A stretch of 34,114 nt of DNA from Nitrospirales bacterium. Lineage in GTDB: Bacteria; Nitrospirota; Nitrospiria; Nitrospirales; UBA8639. The stretch is from assembly GCA_020027535.1 (NCBI GenBank), contig JAHRAK010000106.1:1-34114 (forward strand). The letters are read 5' to 3'. The notes below the pieces were generated by a model that worked only from the letters and a program-made list of their open reading frames with translations, did not search any database and had not been told where the DNA came from. Positions 16,175 to 25,364 of the stretch are shown piece by piece. Made by a program: the position numbers and the translations under genes. The first letter of the stretch is position 1. Every line of letters begins with the position of its first letter.

Positions 16175-16489
16175 ATGGCCACACAAACAAAGGAAAAGGA
16201 AGAAACCAAAGGAACGGCGGCCAAAGGCTTTTTGCCCCTTGGCGACCGCATCTTTGTGACTTATACGGAAGAACTCGAACGCACGGCCGGAGGCATTTAC
16301 GTGCCCGACTCAGCCAGGGAAAAACCCCAACGGGGAACGGTTGAAGGTGTCGGAAAAGAAGTCAAAACCCTGAAAGTCGGCGATCAAGTCCTCTTCGACA
16401 AGTATTCCGGAACCAAAATCAGGATCGAAAACGATGATTGCCTGATTCTGAGAGAAGAAGACATCCTGGGCGTCTTCGTCGATTCCTAA
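16175..16489 (+). CDS. groES: Co-chaperonin GroES
   Basis: The 104-aa protein is the lid of the GroEL chamber. GFLPLGDRIFVTYTEELERTAGGIYVPD contains the start of the barrel and the mobile-loop region, and DDCLILREEDILGVF is the conserved C-terminus. The N-terminal ~15 residues (ATQTKEKEETKGTAAK) are a short charged extension beyond the usual ~96-aa GroES. AAAGGAGG at 16158-16165 gives a strong ribosome-binding site. It lies 68 bp before groEL. Confidence 0.97.
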   Translation: MATQTKEKEETKGTAAKGFLPLGDRIFVTYTEELERTAGGIYVPDSAREKPQRGTVEGVGKEVKTLKVGDQVLFDKYSGTKIRIENDDCLILREEDILGVFVDS

Positions 16490-16557
16490 CGATTTGATCC
16501 ATACCACAGAATAAAAACTCAAGAATTACTTTAATTTGATGGAGGAAGATTAAGATT

Positions 16558-18201
<1,644 letters not shown>

Positions 18202-18257
18202 AAACGTTGATGTGTTTCAGTTCGTCATGTCAGCTTGATCTGCTGGCAGAGCAAGCT

Positions 18258-18296
18258 CGAAGGCCCGTGGAATTTTTCCCCGGGCCTTCGTTTTTT
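18258..18296 (+). terminator. Rho-independent terminator after groEL
   Basis: CGAAGGCCCG (18258-18267) and CGGGCCTTCG (18281-18290) form a perfect 10-bp stem, followed by TTTTTT (18291-18296). It closes the groESL transcript. Confidence 0.95.
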
Positions 18297-18524
18297 GGGG
18301 GGATTATAGATCTAATGTCGGAGCCCGACACCGGGGAAGGAGCTTTACGCATCTGCCTAGTTCCCAAAGGTGCGGACCCTATGCGGACCCCAAAGAGTGT
18401 CCTCTACAAGCCCTACGACACAACATGCCGCATCTTAATAGTAACTATTTCAGAAACCTTAAGAGCCATGCCGAATGCCAATAGGCATGGTAGCGCAAAT
18501 ACATCAGCAAATAAGGATTCAATC

Positions 18525-19076
18525 ATGGATGGGAAGAACGGTGTAACAAAGTATTCAATCGACAATAAGGATTTCTGGCATCTGACCCACGATGGGGGCA
18601 TTCTATCTCATAACGTTCTTCTCTACCAAGGGTATTACAAGAGCATTTCAGCAGAGAACCCCTTCGCTGATCCAAGAGGTTTTGTGACAATATATGGAGC
18701 TTACGCCCAGTTATCTGAGAAAGAAAAGACATGGGAAAGGATCCGAAAGACTGAGTTTCCTGACAGACCAACTCGATTCAACGCGCTGTTCTTATTCGAG
18801 TCAAAAGAACTTGCGGAAAACGCTGCGACCGAATGGTTCGGTGATGAAAGACGGCTCTTGGTAAGAGTACGACTCATATCTGATTCTCGAAGATTTAGGG
18901 CAGACGCAACGTGGCTGGATAATGTGAGTGCCGATAATGCTGAAGATCGTGCACGGCATTATTGGGAGGGTGAGATGACCAATAATCCGCGACCCGAAAT
19001 TATCGTCTGCGGTTGGGTGTACTTTCCCGACTGGGAACAATGGGCCAAGCTTTTGACGCCGGAGGCTTTAAGCTGA
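18525..19076 (+). CDS. Hypothetical protein, possibly DUF2441-like
   Basis: The ATG at 18525, preceded by AAGGATT, gives 183 aa; the frame upstream runs back to groEL without a ribosome-binding site and looks non-coding. Visible segments are FWHLTHDGGILSHNVLLYQGY near the N-terminus, FPDRPTRFNALFLFESKELAEN in the middle and RHYWEGEMT...EIIVCGWVYFPDWE at the end. The "RP.RFNALFLFES" block recalls DUF2441 proteins, but I cannot confirm this by eye. The function is unknown. Codon use is more AT-rich than in groEL, consistent with acquired DNA. It converges on the HEPN gene at 19401. Confidence 0.6.
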   Translation: MDGKNGVTKYSIDNKDFWHLTHDGGILSHNVLLYQGYYKSISAENPFADPRGFVTIYGAYAQLSEKEKTWERIRKTEFPDRPTRFNALFLFESKELAENAATEWFGDERRLLVRVRLISDSRRFRADATWLDNVSADNAEDRARHYWEGEMTNNPRPEIIVCGWVYFPDWEQWAKLLTPEALS

Positions 19077-19233
19077 CCTTCCCCACTTTGGATCCAAGTG
19101 GAGCGTGAGGCATAGGTGGTGTTGACCTCCCTCAAAAATCATGCCCTAGATTTTGCGAAATATCGGCTTAAGTGGCCCTGCTTTTCTACCTCCACTCTTA
19201 GGGGATTTCTTCTTGTTTCAGCCATGGGCACTG

Positions 19234-19283
19234 TCAGGTGAGGGCTTTAGGCTTCTTCTTGAGTGAGCCTTCCACCGCCTGGC
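19234..19283 (-). pseudogene. C-terminal remnant of a CopG/BrnA-like antitoxin
   Basis: The minus strand reads FIRQAVEGSLKKKPKALT and TGA, one or two changes from FIRRAVEGSLKKKPKALA in the second reading frame at 22405-22460. Everything upstream of the Phe codon is missing and is replaced within about 15 bases by the TCGGGTTA repeat. Confidence 0.7.
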
Positions 19284-19299
19284 GAATAAATTCTTAGCC

Positions 19300-19340
19300 A
19301 ACTGTCGGGTTACGTTTCGTTAACCCGACCTACCTTGACT
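19300..19340. repeat. Dispersed TCGGGTTA-family palindromic repeat, copy 3
   Basis: AACTGTCGGGTTACG-TTTCG-TTAACCCGACCTACCTTGACT, nearly identical to 22701-22742. Both copies adjoin an antitoxin gene or its remnant. Confidence 0.88.
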
Positions 19341-19400
19341 CATTTCCACAAACACGTCTCATAGATCCGCTGCAGGTCCCCTCTGAGCCTCGATTATCGC

Positions 19401-20909
19401 CTAAAACCGCCGAAACGATTCAATTCGGCGGGATGAGATGGACGAAGTTATCCTCTCACCGTTATTCTCAGACAATTCCTTTCGCAAGACTTCTTCGCGG
19501 TGCATGGCAAGGGAAAGATAGATCAATGCTTCACGTGCCATTTTCAAGAGGCGTAGAGTTTTATCCCGAAAGTCTTTGATTGATATAAATCGGTGTGTTT
19601 CGGTGCTCTCTCCGTCTTCGACGTTTTGAAAGCTGAGGAAACGGTGTTCGACCTGCTGCCGCAATTTAGCAAGGTCGGCAGCATCCGGTTCTGAGACCTC
19701 TCTGAGGGTGTAATCGAACAAATCTTTTGATAGGAAATACAAGCCCCGTAGAGGCCAGTTCGGACGGTCTTTGAACATCGGTCGAATCTCAAAGACTTGG
19801 CTGTTCAGCTTTTCAAACCACACGCCGCGAAAGCTAACCTTTCTGGCCTCCATTCCGATCTGAAAATAGTCGTTCAAAAACAGACCGATCTTATCGAATA
19901 TGGCGTAGGAAGATCGAAACGCGGATCGAAGATCTTCGGTATGATGGCCCAAGGCTTGACCTTCACCACTGTCGAGCATGAGCACGTCTCGCATCAAAAA
20001 TTCCGGATCGTCTTCAGAGGTCGCGCGGTACAGTCGATACCGAGCGCTGACATATTCCTGTTTCATCAGATTGTAGTACAAAGGAAACCGTGGCGCATCC
20101 CCAACCCTGTACGTGTGGCTGGGTAGGTGCAATACATCCGTCGCAGCTACACTGTCCGTGTATGCCTCGTTGAGTGGGTTCAGAAACAGTCTCTCTCGTA
20201 AGCACCAACGGCGATATGAGCGCTCTTCTGCGGTGGCACCTAGCGACCACTGGTTCAGATCAAATTCCTCGTCATAGTGACTCCGGATAAGATAGTCAGC
20301 AATCTGTTTGCGTTTTACCATCAGCGCGGGTGCGATGGAGTCACGGTCCCCACTTTCCCAGAAAGCGTCTTTATCAAGTGCTGCGTCGAAAAGAGACCGC
20401 GCAGCCGCCAACAAAAGGGGTTTATGGTTGTCGTCGTAAACGTCGTAAAGTATGCCTGCAAATGTCCTAACCCCTTTGGCTTGATTAGCGAGCGCCTTGG
20501 CAAAGCGAGGATTAGTTTCCAGTACTTTCAGCCATTGTTCGTTTGCCGCGACGGGGCGGCCAAGATTATTCAGTCGATTGGCGAGATTAGTGCGTATCTG
20601 GCAGGCGAAGATTGGATGGATGGTCTCAAAGTCCGGTTCGTTAATTGCCCGCCGAAGCAATAAAATATTCTGAATACCGTCCGGTTGCTCCCAGTTCCAA
20701 ATGTAGTCGGCGTCATGTTGTTTGGCTGTAATGATCGCGCTATATGTATTGGACTGATAATAGAGAAGATGGACTCGATCTGCACCCTCAGCGGTGTCTA
20801 GGCGGCTTTCACAGTCTCCGGCGAGTTTGCGTAGCGACGCTTCGTCACCTGCATCTGAAGCAAGATCTATTGCATGGGCGAGATCATTAAGGGCATGAGG
20901 ATCGTTCAT
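19401..20909 (-). CDS. HEPN-domain protein of the LA2681-like family, with helical-repeat N-terminal part
   Basis: From the ATG at 20909 the product is about 502 aa; an upstream in-frame start at 20948 would add 13. The first ~290 residues are helical and TPR-like (NLANRLNNLGRPVAANEQWLKVLETNPRFAKALANQAKG). The C-terminal part (counting from 20948, residues 290-485) reads like LA2681-type HEPN proteins: YYNLMKQEYVSARYRLY, AFRSSYAIFDKIGLFLNDYF, NWPLRGLYFLSKDLF, then LRQQVEHRFLSF, and KTLRLLKMAREALIYLSLAMHREE. Arg430 and His435 form the RxxxxH motif of HEPN RNases. HEPN proteins often act as toxins in phage defence. No obvious partner lies beside it; the stop of the next minus frame is only 40 bp upstream of this ATG. 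Confidence 0.82.
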   Translation of the reverse strand: MNDPHALNDLAHAIDLASDAGDEASLRKLAGDCESRLDTAEGADRVHLLYYQSNTYSAIITAKQHDADYIWNWEQPDGIQNILLLRRAINEPDFETIHPIFACQIRTNLANRLNNLGRPVAANEQWLKVLETNPRFAKALANQAKGVRTFAGILYDVYDDNHKPLLLAAARSLFDAALDKDAFWESGDRDSIAPALMVKRKQIADYLIRSHYDEEFDLNQWSLGATAEERSYRRWCLRERLFLNPLNEAYTDSVAATDVLHLPSHTYRVGDAPRFPLYYNLMKQEYVSARYRLYRATSEDDPEFLMRDVLMLDSGEGQALGHHTEDLRSAFRSSYAIFDKIGLFLNDYFQIGMEARKVSFRGVWFEKLNSQVFEIRPMFKDRPNWPLRGLYFLSKDLFDYTLREVSEPDAADLAKLRQQVEHRFLSFQNVEDGESTETHRFISIKDFRDKTLRLLKMAREALIYLSLAMHREEVLRKELSENNGERITSSISSRRIESFRRF

Positions 20910-20951
20910 CTTCAACTCCCGATCTGCAATGAGTAATACAACGCACAACTG

Positions 20952-21260
20952 TCACTGTGTCGACTCTCTCTCTTTTCGACGACTCCTACCTCGCGGTTTT
21001 TCATGCATTGCGGATTTTAGAGGGGCGCTCATTTTCTCGTAGAGCATAAAGAGGTGCTCTACCCTCTCGCGTTCTGATGCGAACCCGGTACGGCGATAGA
21101 GTTTATCCACGGCGCGGTCGAGGGCTTGGTGGACCTTGCGGAGATTGTCTGGCATGCGGTCGGGATCGTAGAGGTCGGCCAGCGTGGCGTCCGAGTGGGC
21201 GTCGAGTACGGCCTGTGCTAGTGGCTCCAGTTTCGACACGTCCGGTTTCTCGGGTGGCAT
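20952..21260 (-). pseudogene. C-terminal remnant of a MmeI-like/type II restriction-modification methyltransferase
   Basis: The 102-residue frame contains LAQAVLDAHSDATLADLYDP, MPDNLRKVHQALDRAVDKLYRR and ERVEHLFMLYEKM. This is the extreme C-terminal helical segment I associate with large MmeI-like or PglX-like DNA methyltransferases. The catalytic NPPY-type motif and more than 700 residues are absent; the upstream DNA instead holds a GT8 remnant. It could be read as a small free-standing gene from the ATG at 21260, but no ribosome-binding site supports that. The HEPN gene follows 40 bp downstream. Confidence 0.65.
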
Positions 21261-21371
21261 TGGGAATATCTTAAACTTGGCGGAATCGCCTTATCAAAGA
21301 TATTGGCGCAATACGGATTGAAACAAGGACTATAACGGCGAATAAGACAGCAGATCAATAAAGGGCATGGG

Positions 21372-21881
21372 TTACACGCCAAACATGATACCGGTCTGGG
21401 TCCAAAACTCCAAACAGGTGTTGGCATAGTCCTTATAGGCTTGTCGAACCCTCAAAACATTGCTCCACCGTTTGATCCACGGTTTTTTCCTGCCCATGAA
21501 GTGCCACAGCTTGGGATCAACTGCGGCGTCTTGCATTTGCACACGCAACTCCTCCGACACATGCCGAAACCGATGGTGGCGGTATTGAACATCTCGCATC
21601 AATCCTGGACGGATATTCCACTTCAATGGTAACTTGAGCCACCGTTCGGCAAAAAACTCGTTCAACCGATCCTGATCGGGAAACTCTCGAAAAGGCCGGA
21701 GTCTGTCGATGCTGGCAAGATCAACATAATCGTGGCACTCCCTGCGAATGGCGTCACAATCCATCACCAACACGCCGGAATTGAAGTAGTTCTCTTGTGG
21801 GACAAATCCCAACCCGGCAATATGATCAATGTAGTTCTTTTTCTTGAGTCGAGCACGGGCAACCTGTAAGGTAACTGGCAA
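21372..21881 (-). pseudogene. Truncated family 8 glycosyltransferase (C-terminal half)
   Basis: The 169-aa frame has the C-terminal half of GT8 enzymes: ENYFNSGVLVMDCDAIRR, FPDQDRLNEFFAERWLKLPLKWN and DPKLWHFMGRKKPW. The "FNSGV" and "HF.G..KPW" motifs hold sugar-nucleotide and manganese ligands. The N-terminal half with the DxD motif is missing: a stop lies directly upstream, and the preceding frame shows no GT8 motif. It is therefore probably inactive. Confidence 0.75.
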
Positions 21882-21966
21882 TTACAGTATACGGCAGGAT
21901 ATGAAACGTTTCAATGCGAAACCGTACAACGGTTCGTAAAGGTAAGCGTAAAGATGTGGAAGAACA

Positions 21967-22143
21967 TTAAGAGGATTTGGGAGACTTGGTGAGGTAATCC
22001 CACTTCTTTGGAGGCTTTTGGAGAATCGCCTTAGCGATATTCTCCGGGCTGTCGGGGATCTTGAAGGAGGGATCATTGACCTCATCATATTTGGACTGAT
22101 GAGGTTTCGGTTTTCTGAGCTTCACTGGTTTGGTACGACCCAT
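21967..22143 (-). CDS. Small basic hypothetical protein (58 aa)
   Basis: A short frame from ATG 22143 to TAA 21967 encodes 58 residues: an N-terminal basic part (GRTKPVKLRKPKPHQSKYD) and a conserved-looking C-terminal part, PDSPENIAKAILQKPPKKWDYL. The "PENIAKAIL..PPKKWDYL" pattern reminds me of short orphan proteins near toxin-antitoxin genes, but I know no function. Its own ribosome-binding site is poor. A 22-codon frame with a strong site overlaps its start and may feed ribosomes to it. Confidence 0.6.
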   Translation of the reverse strand: MGRTKPVKLRKPKPHQSKYDEVNDPSFKIPDSPENIAKAILQKPPKKWDYLTKSPKSS

Positions 22144-22190
22144 ACGGCAACCAAATTATCATAAAACTTTTTCGCCAATTCTTGTGACAT
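22122..22190 (-). CDS. 22-codon leader frame or truncated gene start
   Basis: ATG 22190 is preceded by AAGGAGGAGAAGTA, the best ribosome-binding site in this part of the window. The frame reads SQELAKKFYDNLVAVWVVPN Q and stops at 22122, running 22 bases past the start of the 58-aa gene in another frame. It is either a translated leader for coupling or the start of a toxin gene cut short. Confidence 0.4.
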   Translation of the reverse strand: MSQELAKKFYDNLVAVWVVPNQ

Positions 22191-22321
22191 TACTTCTCCT
22201 CCTTATTTGGGTAAACAGGTATATAATTCCCCGGCACTCCCGTCATCGGAAGATGTCAGACAAGAAATAATGAAGATCGAGAGGATTGGTATTCGGTAAC
22301 TCCGAAGACCCAATGCCCCTG

Positions 22322-22391
22322 CAAAGACACTGGATCCCTATAGATCGCCTGGATCCCCGATCAAGTCGGGGACAAGCGTCGAGGATGACAG
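22322..22391. repeat. Dispersed CTGGAT-type palindromic repeat, partial double copy
   Basis: GACACTGGATCCC is followed by a second CTGGATCCCCGATCAAGTCGGGGA and then by GACAAGCGTCGAGGATGACAG. The last block, GGGGACAAGCGTCG, recurs at 24626-24639. Confidence 0.75.
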
Positions 22392-22404
22392 GGGGGAGAC
22401 GCTA

Positions 22405-22669
22405 TCAGGCGAGGGCTTTGGGTTTCTTTTTGAGTGAGCCCTCCACCGCGCGGCGAATAAATTTTGGTCGAAATGCCTTCCTGGGCCGCTCGCTGGCGCA
22501 CAGCATTGAATAGCGGTTCGGAAAACCGCAGATTGACTTGCCTGGTTTTGGGCAACAACTCAAACGTGACAGGGGTAAAATTCTTCAGGTTCAGGTAATC
22601 CGTCAGATCCCGCTCCAGAAACTGTTCGGCCTCCTGATCGGTCTTAAATCTTGGAACTTTCTTCTTCAT
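22405..22669 (-). pseudogene. CopG/BrnA-like antitoxin, frameshifted near its C-terminus
   Basis: From ATG 22669 the frame reads KKKVPRFKTDQEAEQFLERD, then TPVTFELLPKTRQVNLRFSE, then FNAVRQRAAQEGIS, as in CopG-family antitoxins of BrnT/BrnA-type pairs. After GIST-K the frame is lost. Removing one A from the AAAA run (T run 22462-22465 on the plus strand) restores FIRRAVEGSLKKKPKALA and a stop at 22405, as expected for the family. The uncorrected frame runs on to 22361. No toxin gene lies upstream. A real mutation or a homopolymer sequencing error are both possible. Confidence 0.75.
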
Positions 22670-22700
22670 ATTTCCGGACCATCTTCTTATGTCTGTAGTC

Positions 22701-22742
22701 AACTGTCGGGTTACGTTTTCGCTAACCCGACCTACCTTGACT
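22701..22742. repeat. Dispersed TCGGGTTA-family palindromic repeat, copy 4
   Basis: AACTGTCGGGTTACG-TTTTCG-CTAACCCGACCTACCTTGACT. Its right part is read as the last codons of the Phd-like antitoxin on the minus strand. Confidence 0.88.
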
Positions 22743-23021
22743 GTCCTGCCCTGTGCTGAACGGAATTTCCCGTTCAGGTTCGCGGCGGCTCGGCACTTCA
22801 AGCTCTATTCCACGCGGCATGTTTTCGACCAGCCACTGCCCCAACGGCTTACGTGGCGGCGATTGCTTTTGCCACAATCGTTCGGGCACGATGACGAAGG
22901 TCTTTCTCCTGCCGATATACTGTTGCCCCTCCGCCTCGGCTAGACGCAGGATTTCAGACAGCCGCGCTTTGGCTTCGGCAACGGTCCAAGGCCGGTTGAA
23001 TTTAGCGTGTTCAGCGGTCAT
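22722..23021 (-). CDS. Phd/YefM-like antitoxin without a visible toxin
   Basis: From ATG 23021 (AGGAGAG ribosome-binding site) the product is 99 aa: FNRPWTVAEAKARLSEILRL, AEGQQYIGRRKTFVIVPERLW, then PLGQWLVENMPRGIELEVP. This is the Phd/YefM fold, an N-terminal DNA-binding part plus a toxin-binding tail. A related start at 23078 is open but lacks a ribosome-binding site. The natural end is probably near PEREIPF; the last residues (STGQDSQGRSG) are read from the neighbouring repeat. The PIN or Doc toxin expected downstream is absent and the next gene is another antitoxin. Confidence 0.75.
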   Translation of the reverse strand: MTAEHAKFNRPWTVAEAKARLSEILRLAEAEGQQYIGRRKTFVIVPERLWQKQSPPRKPLGQWLVENMPRGIELEVPSRREPEREIPFSTGQDSQGRSG

Positions 23022-23178
23022 TTGCTCTCCTATCAATTCGTAGCAGTCTGATATAGACCATATTTGAAGCCGAATCAAGAAGTCTCAGCCCGTCCAAGTT
23101 TGGTACGGCTAATCGCAGATTCCTCGCAAGGTCCTTCGCTTCGTTCAGGACAAGCTCGGAATGACCACTTAAAAGACA

Positions 23179-23246
23179 GCGCCATGAGATGGCGCGGCTA
23201 CAAAGACAAAGACCCTGGATTCCCGATTGAAAATGTCGGGAATAAC
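23179..23246. repeat. Composite dispersed repeat (GCGCCATGA unit plus CTGGATTCCCG unit)
   Basis: GCGCCATGAGATGGCGCGGCTACAAAGACA is followed by ACCCTGGATTCCCGA-TTGAAAATG-TCGGGAATAAC. This is the same order as 10672-10743. It lies in the leader of the GCS2-type ligase gene. Confidence 0.75.
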
Positions 23247-23289
23247 CGCAGGAAAGATTGTTTTGCCTGTCTTGTTCGTCGAGAGGTGA

Positions 23290-24444
23290 ATGCGGTATGT
23301 TGCCGGGATGCCGGACACGGACTTGAACATTACGCTTGGGGTTGAAGAAGAGTTTTTTCTGGTCGATCCGGAGTCGCGGGACCTGATAGCCGACCCGGAT
23401 CCGGCGATCTTCGAAGCCTGTGAACGTGCCAGCGGGCCGCACAGCGTGGTGCATGAATTCCTGCGCTCTCAAATCGAGACTAACACCAAGGTCTGTGCGA
23501 ACTTCGCCGACTTGCGCCAGGCACTGACCGAGACACGTCGAATCGTCATTGATGCCGCGCGGCAGCATAAGGCCGCCGTGATTGCGTCGTCCACGCATCC
23601 GTTCGCCGACTGGCGGGTGCAATTGCCGACGCCGAAGGAGCGGTATCAGCGCTTAGCGATTACTCTTCAGGAGATACGGTCCCTTCTCGTGGGCAGCATG
23701 CATATTCACGCCGGATTCGGCGACCCCGACTCGCGCATACGGGTGATGACCGCCTTACGACCTCATCTCCCGTTGCTGAATGCCCTGTCGGCATCGTCAC
23801 CGTTCAGCTCGGGACGGGAGACCGGGTTCAAATCCTATCGGCTAAACCTCTTGAGTGTGATGCCGCGGTTCGGTCTCCCGCCGGCATTTGCCTCGCGACG
23901 CGACTACGAAACCCTGCTGGAAGGGTACCAATCTCTCAAGTTCATCGAGGACGGCTGCGAGTTGTGGTGGGACCTCCGTCCGTCACCGAAGTATCCCACG
24001 ATCGAGTTGCGCATCTGCGATATCTGTACCAACTTTGACGACGCCTTGGCCGTTGCGGCGGTGTATGCCTCTCTGATCCGCAAGCTACTTCGCCAGGACG
24101 CCGAAGACGCACTGCCACCGGAACCGGCAACCGGACTCATCGCCGAGAATCGCTGGTTGGCGGCACGCTACGGCGTGCTGGCGTTTTTCGGCGACGTCGC
24201 TTTGGGCGAACGCATCGACATCAACGATCACCTGTCCGCGCTCGTCGAGGACCTTGCCGAGGACGCCAAGGCGCTTGGCTGCGAGGCGGAATTGCGCCAT
24301 TCGCTCACGATCATCAGGGAAGGAACCGGCGCGGACCGGCAACTCGACCACTTCCGGCTGCGCCGGCTCGAAGGCGACAGCATAGAGAGCGCATTGCGTT
24401 CCGTGGCCGACCTGGTCATCCGGGAAACGATGGACGTCACGTAG
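23290..24444 (+). CDS. Carboxylate-amine ligase of the GCS2/YbdK family
   Basis: The 384-aa protein matches the YbdK type of glutamate-cysteine ligase 2 proteins: LGVEEEFFLVDPESRDL at the N-terminus, IETNTKVCANFADLR, GSMHIHAGFGDPD with paired histidines, and CELWWDLRPSPKYPTIELRICD. These enzymes form gamma-glutamyl or similar amide bonds with ATP; YbdK itself has weak glutamate-cysteine ligase activity and its real substrate is unclear. The ATG at 23290 has GAGAGG only ~3 bases away; the ATG at 23308 (codon 7) is an equal choice. Its leader is repeat-derived. Confidence 0.9.
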   Translation: MRYVAGMPDTDLNITLGVEEEFFLVDPESRDLIADPDPAIFEACERASGPHSVVHEFLRSQIETNTKVCANFADLRQALTETRRIVIDAARQHKAAVIASSTHPFADWRVQLPTPKERYQRLAITLQEIRSLLVGSMHIHAGFGDPDSRIRVMTALRPHLPLLNALSASSPFSSGRETGFKSYRLNLLSVMPRFGLPPAFASRRDYETLLEGYQSLKFIEDGCELWWDLRPSPKYPTIELRICDICTNFDDALAVAAVYASLIRKLLRQDAEDALPPEPATGLIAENRWLAARYGVLAFFGDVALGERIDINDHLSALVEDLAEDAKALGCEAELRHSLTIIREGTGADRQLDHFRLRRLEGDSIESALRSVADLVIRETMDVT

Positions 24445-24511
24445 GAAAGATCCCGTTTCCCTCACCCCTGCCCTCTCCCACTGTTTGCGAGGAATCTGCA
24501 TTTGATTTTCT

Positions 24512-24650
24512 CTGTCATCCCCGACCTGATCGGGAATCCAGAGTCGTTTTCTTCACGAACGCAGGAAAAAGAAACAACCCTGGATCCTCGATTACAAATG
24601 TCGAGGATGACAGCAAGAGAAACTCGGGGACAAGCGTCGGAAATGACAGA
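24512..24650. repeat. Bipartite dispersed palindromic repeat with extra tail
   Basis: It opens with CTGTCATCCCCGACCTGATCGGGAATCCAGAG and has a ~40-base middle like the copies at 11813 and 30409. It closes with CCTGGATCCTCGATTACAAATGTCGAGGATGACAG, then GGGGACAAGCGTCG and GACAGAAGG. Confidence 0.82.
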
Positions 24651-24767
24651 AGGAAGAGGCTGCACTTTTGCAAAGGGAAATCACTTGCTCTTGTGCTCGC
24701 AGCATTCTATTGTAGGAAGAACGTCTGCTGTTTTCGGAATGAGAACATTCGCAAAAGGACTTGGATC

Positions 24768-25160
24768 ATGAAACACTTGGCACTGGTCGTCTCTCTGGCA
24801 CTCGTTTTAAGCGGAATCCTGTTCCTGGATGGCGGGGTCGCTTATGCGGAACCCCGGACTGAATCGATTTGCAACCTGGGCATGGTCAAGGGAGAGCAAG
24901 GCCGCACCTGTGAGGTGCCGATCCCGTCAGGATGCACGGTCGCCAACTATCCCGGCTATGACGATCCGTGGATCGACGTCTCCAAGGGCGGTAAGACCAG
25001 TTGTGCAATCGACGAAGAAAAAACCGACTGGAAAACCAAGATCGTGGGTTCCTGTGGCCCGTGCGGCACGGATAATTGTTCGGCCCGGTTCAGCGTGATG
25101 TTTGCGTGTGGCGACAGCCAGCCCATGACGACCCAACCGAGAAAAGTCTATAAGGATTAG
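24768..25160 (+). CDS. Secreted cysteine-rich hypothetical protein
   Basis: The ATG at 24768, preceded by AAAAGGAC, begins a Sec signal peptide (KHLALVVSLALVLSGILFLD, likely cleavage after AYA); the open frame before it lacks a signal and is ignored. The mature part is ~102 residues with seven or more cysteines (ICNLG, RTCEV, SGCTV, TSCAID, SCGPCGTDNCSARF, FACGD). They could form disulfides or bind metal; the CGPCGTDNC cluster is notable. I know no matching family. A periplasmic or extracellular location is inferred. Confidence 0.65.
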   Translation: MKHLALVVSLALVLSGILFLDGGVAYAEPRTESICNLGMVKGEQGRTCEVPIPSGCTVANYPGYDDPWIDVSKGGKTSCAIDEEKTDWKTKIVGSCGPCGTDNCSARFSVMFACGDSQPMTTQPRKVYKD

Positions 25161-25167
25161 GCTGGCT

Positions 25168-25342
25168 GCGCCATAAGGCATGTCCCGGGCTTTGACCCGG
25201 GATGGCGTAGCTACAAAGGCCTCTACGCTTCCCTCTGCCCCTCCAGACCCTTCGCTACGCTCAGGGCAAGCAAAGAAAGGGAACAAGAAGGGACACAAAG
25301 ACCCTAAAGACACTGGATCCCCGATCAAGTCGGGGATGACAG
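25168..25342. repeat. Composite dispersed repeat region upstream of queG
   Basis: It begins with the GCGCCATAAGG unit, contains the hairpin CCCGGGCTTTGACCCGGG and GATGGCGTAGCTACAAAG, and ends with GACACTGGATCCCCGATCAAGTCGGGGATGACAG (25309-25342). The last hairpin stops only 22 bases before the queG start. Confidence 0.75.
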
Positions 25343-25364
25343 AAGGAAAAGAGGGTTCGCTTTC

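Larger units (their letters stand above)
19077..19400. other. Intergenic debris: antitoxin tail remnant plus repeat
   Basis: In this 324-base gap the minus strand at 19282-19234 encodes FIRQAVEGSLKKKPKALT and a stop, matching the tail of the CopG/BrnA-like antitoxin at 22405-22669. The TCGGGTTA repeat follows at once (19300-19340). The part before 19230 shows nothing I can support. Confidence 0.6.

Noticed and set aside
23011-23622. 203-aa minus-strand frame over the start of the GCS2-type ligase gene
   Set aside because: Runs through the dispersed repeat and antisense to a clear GCS2 protein; no family features.
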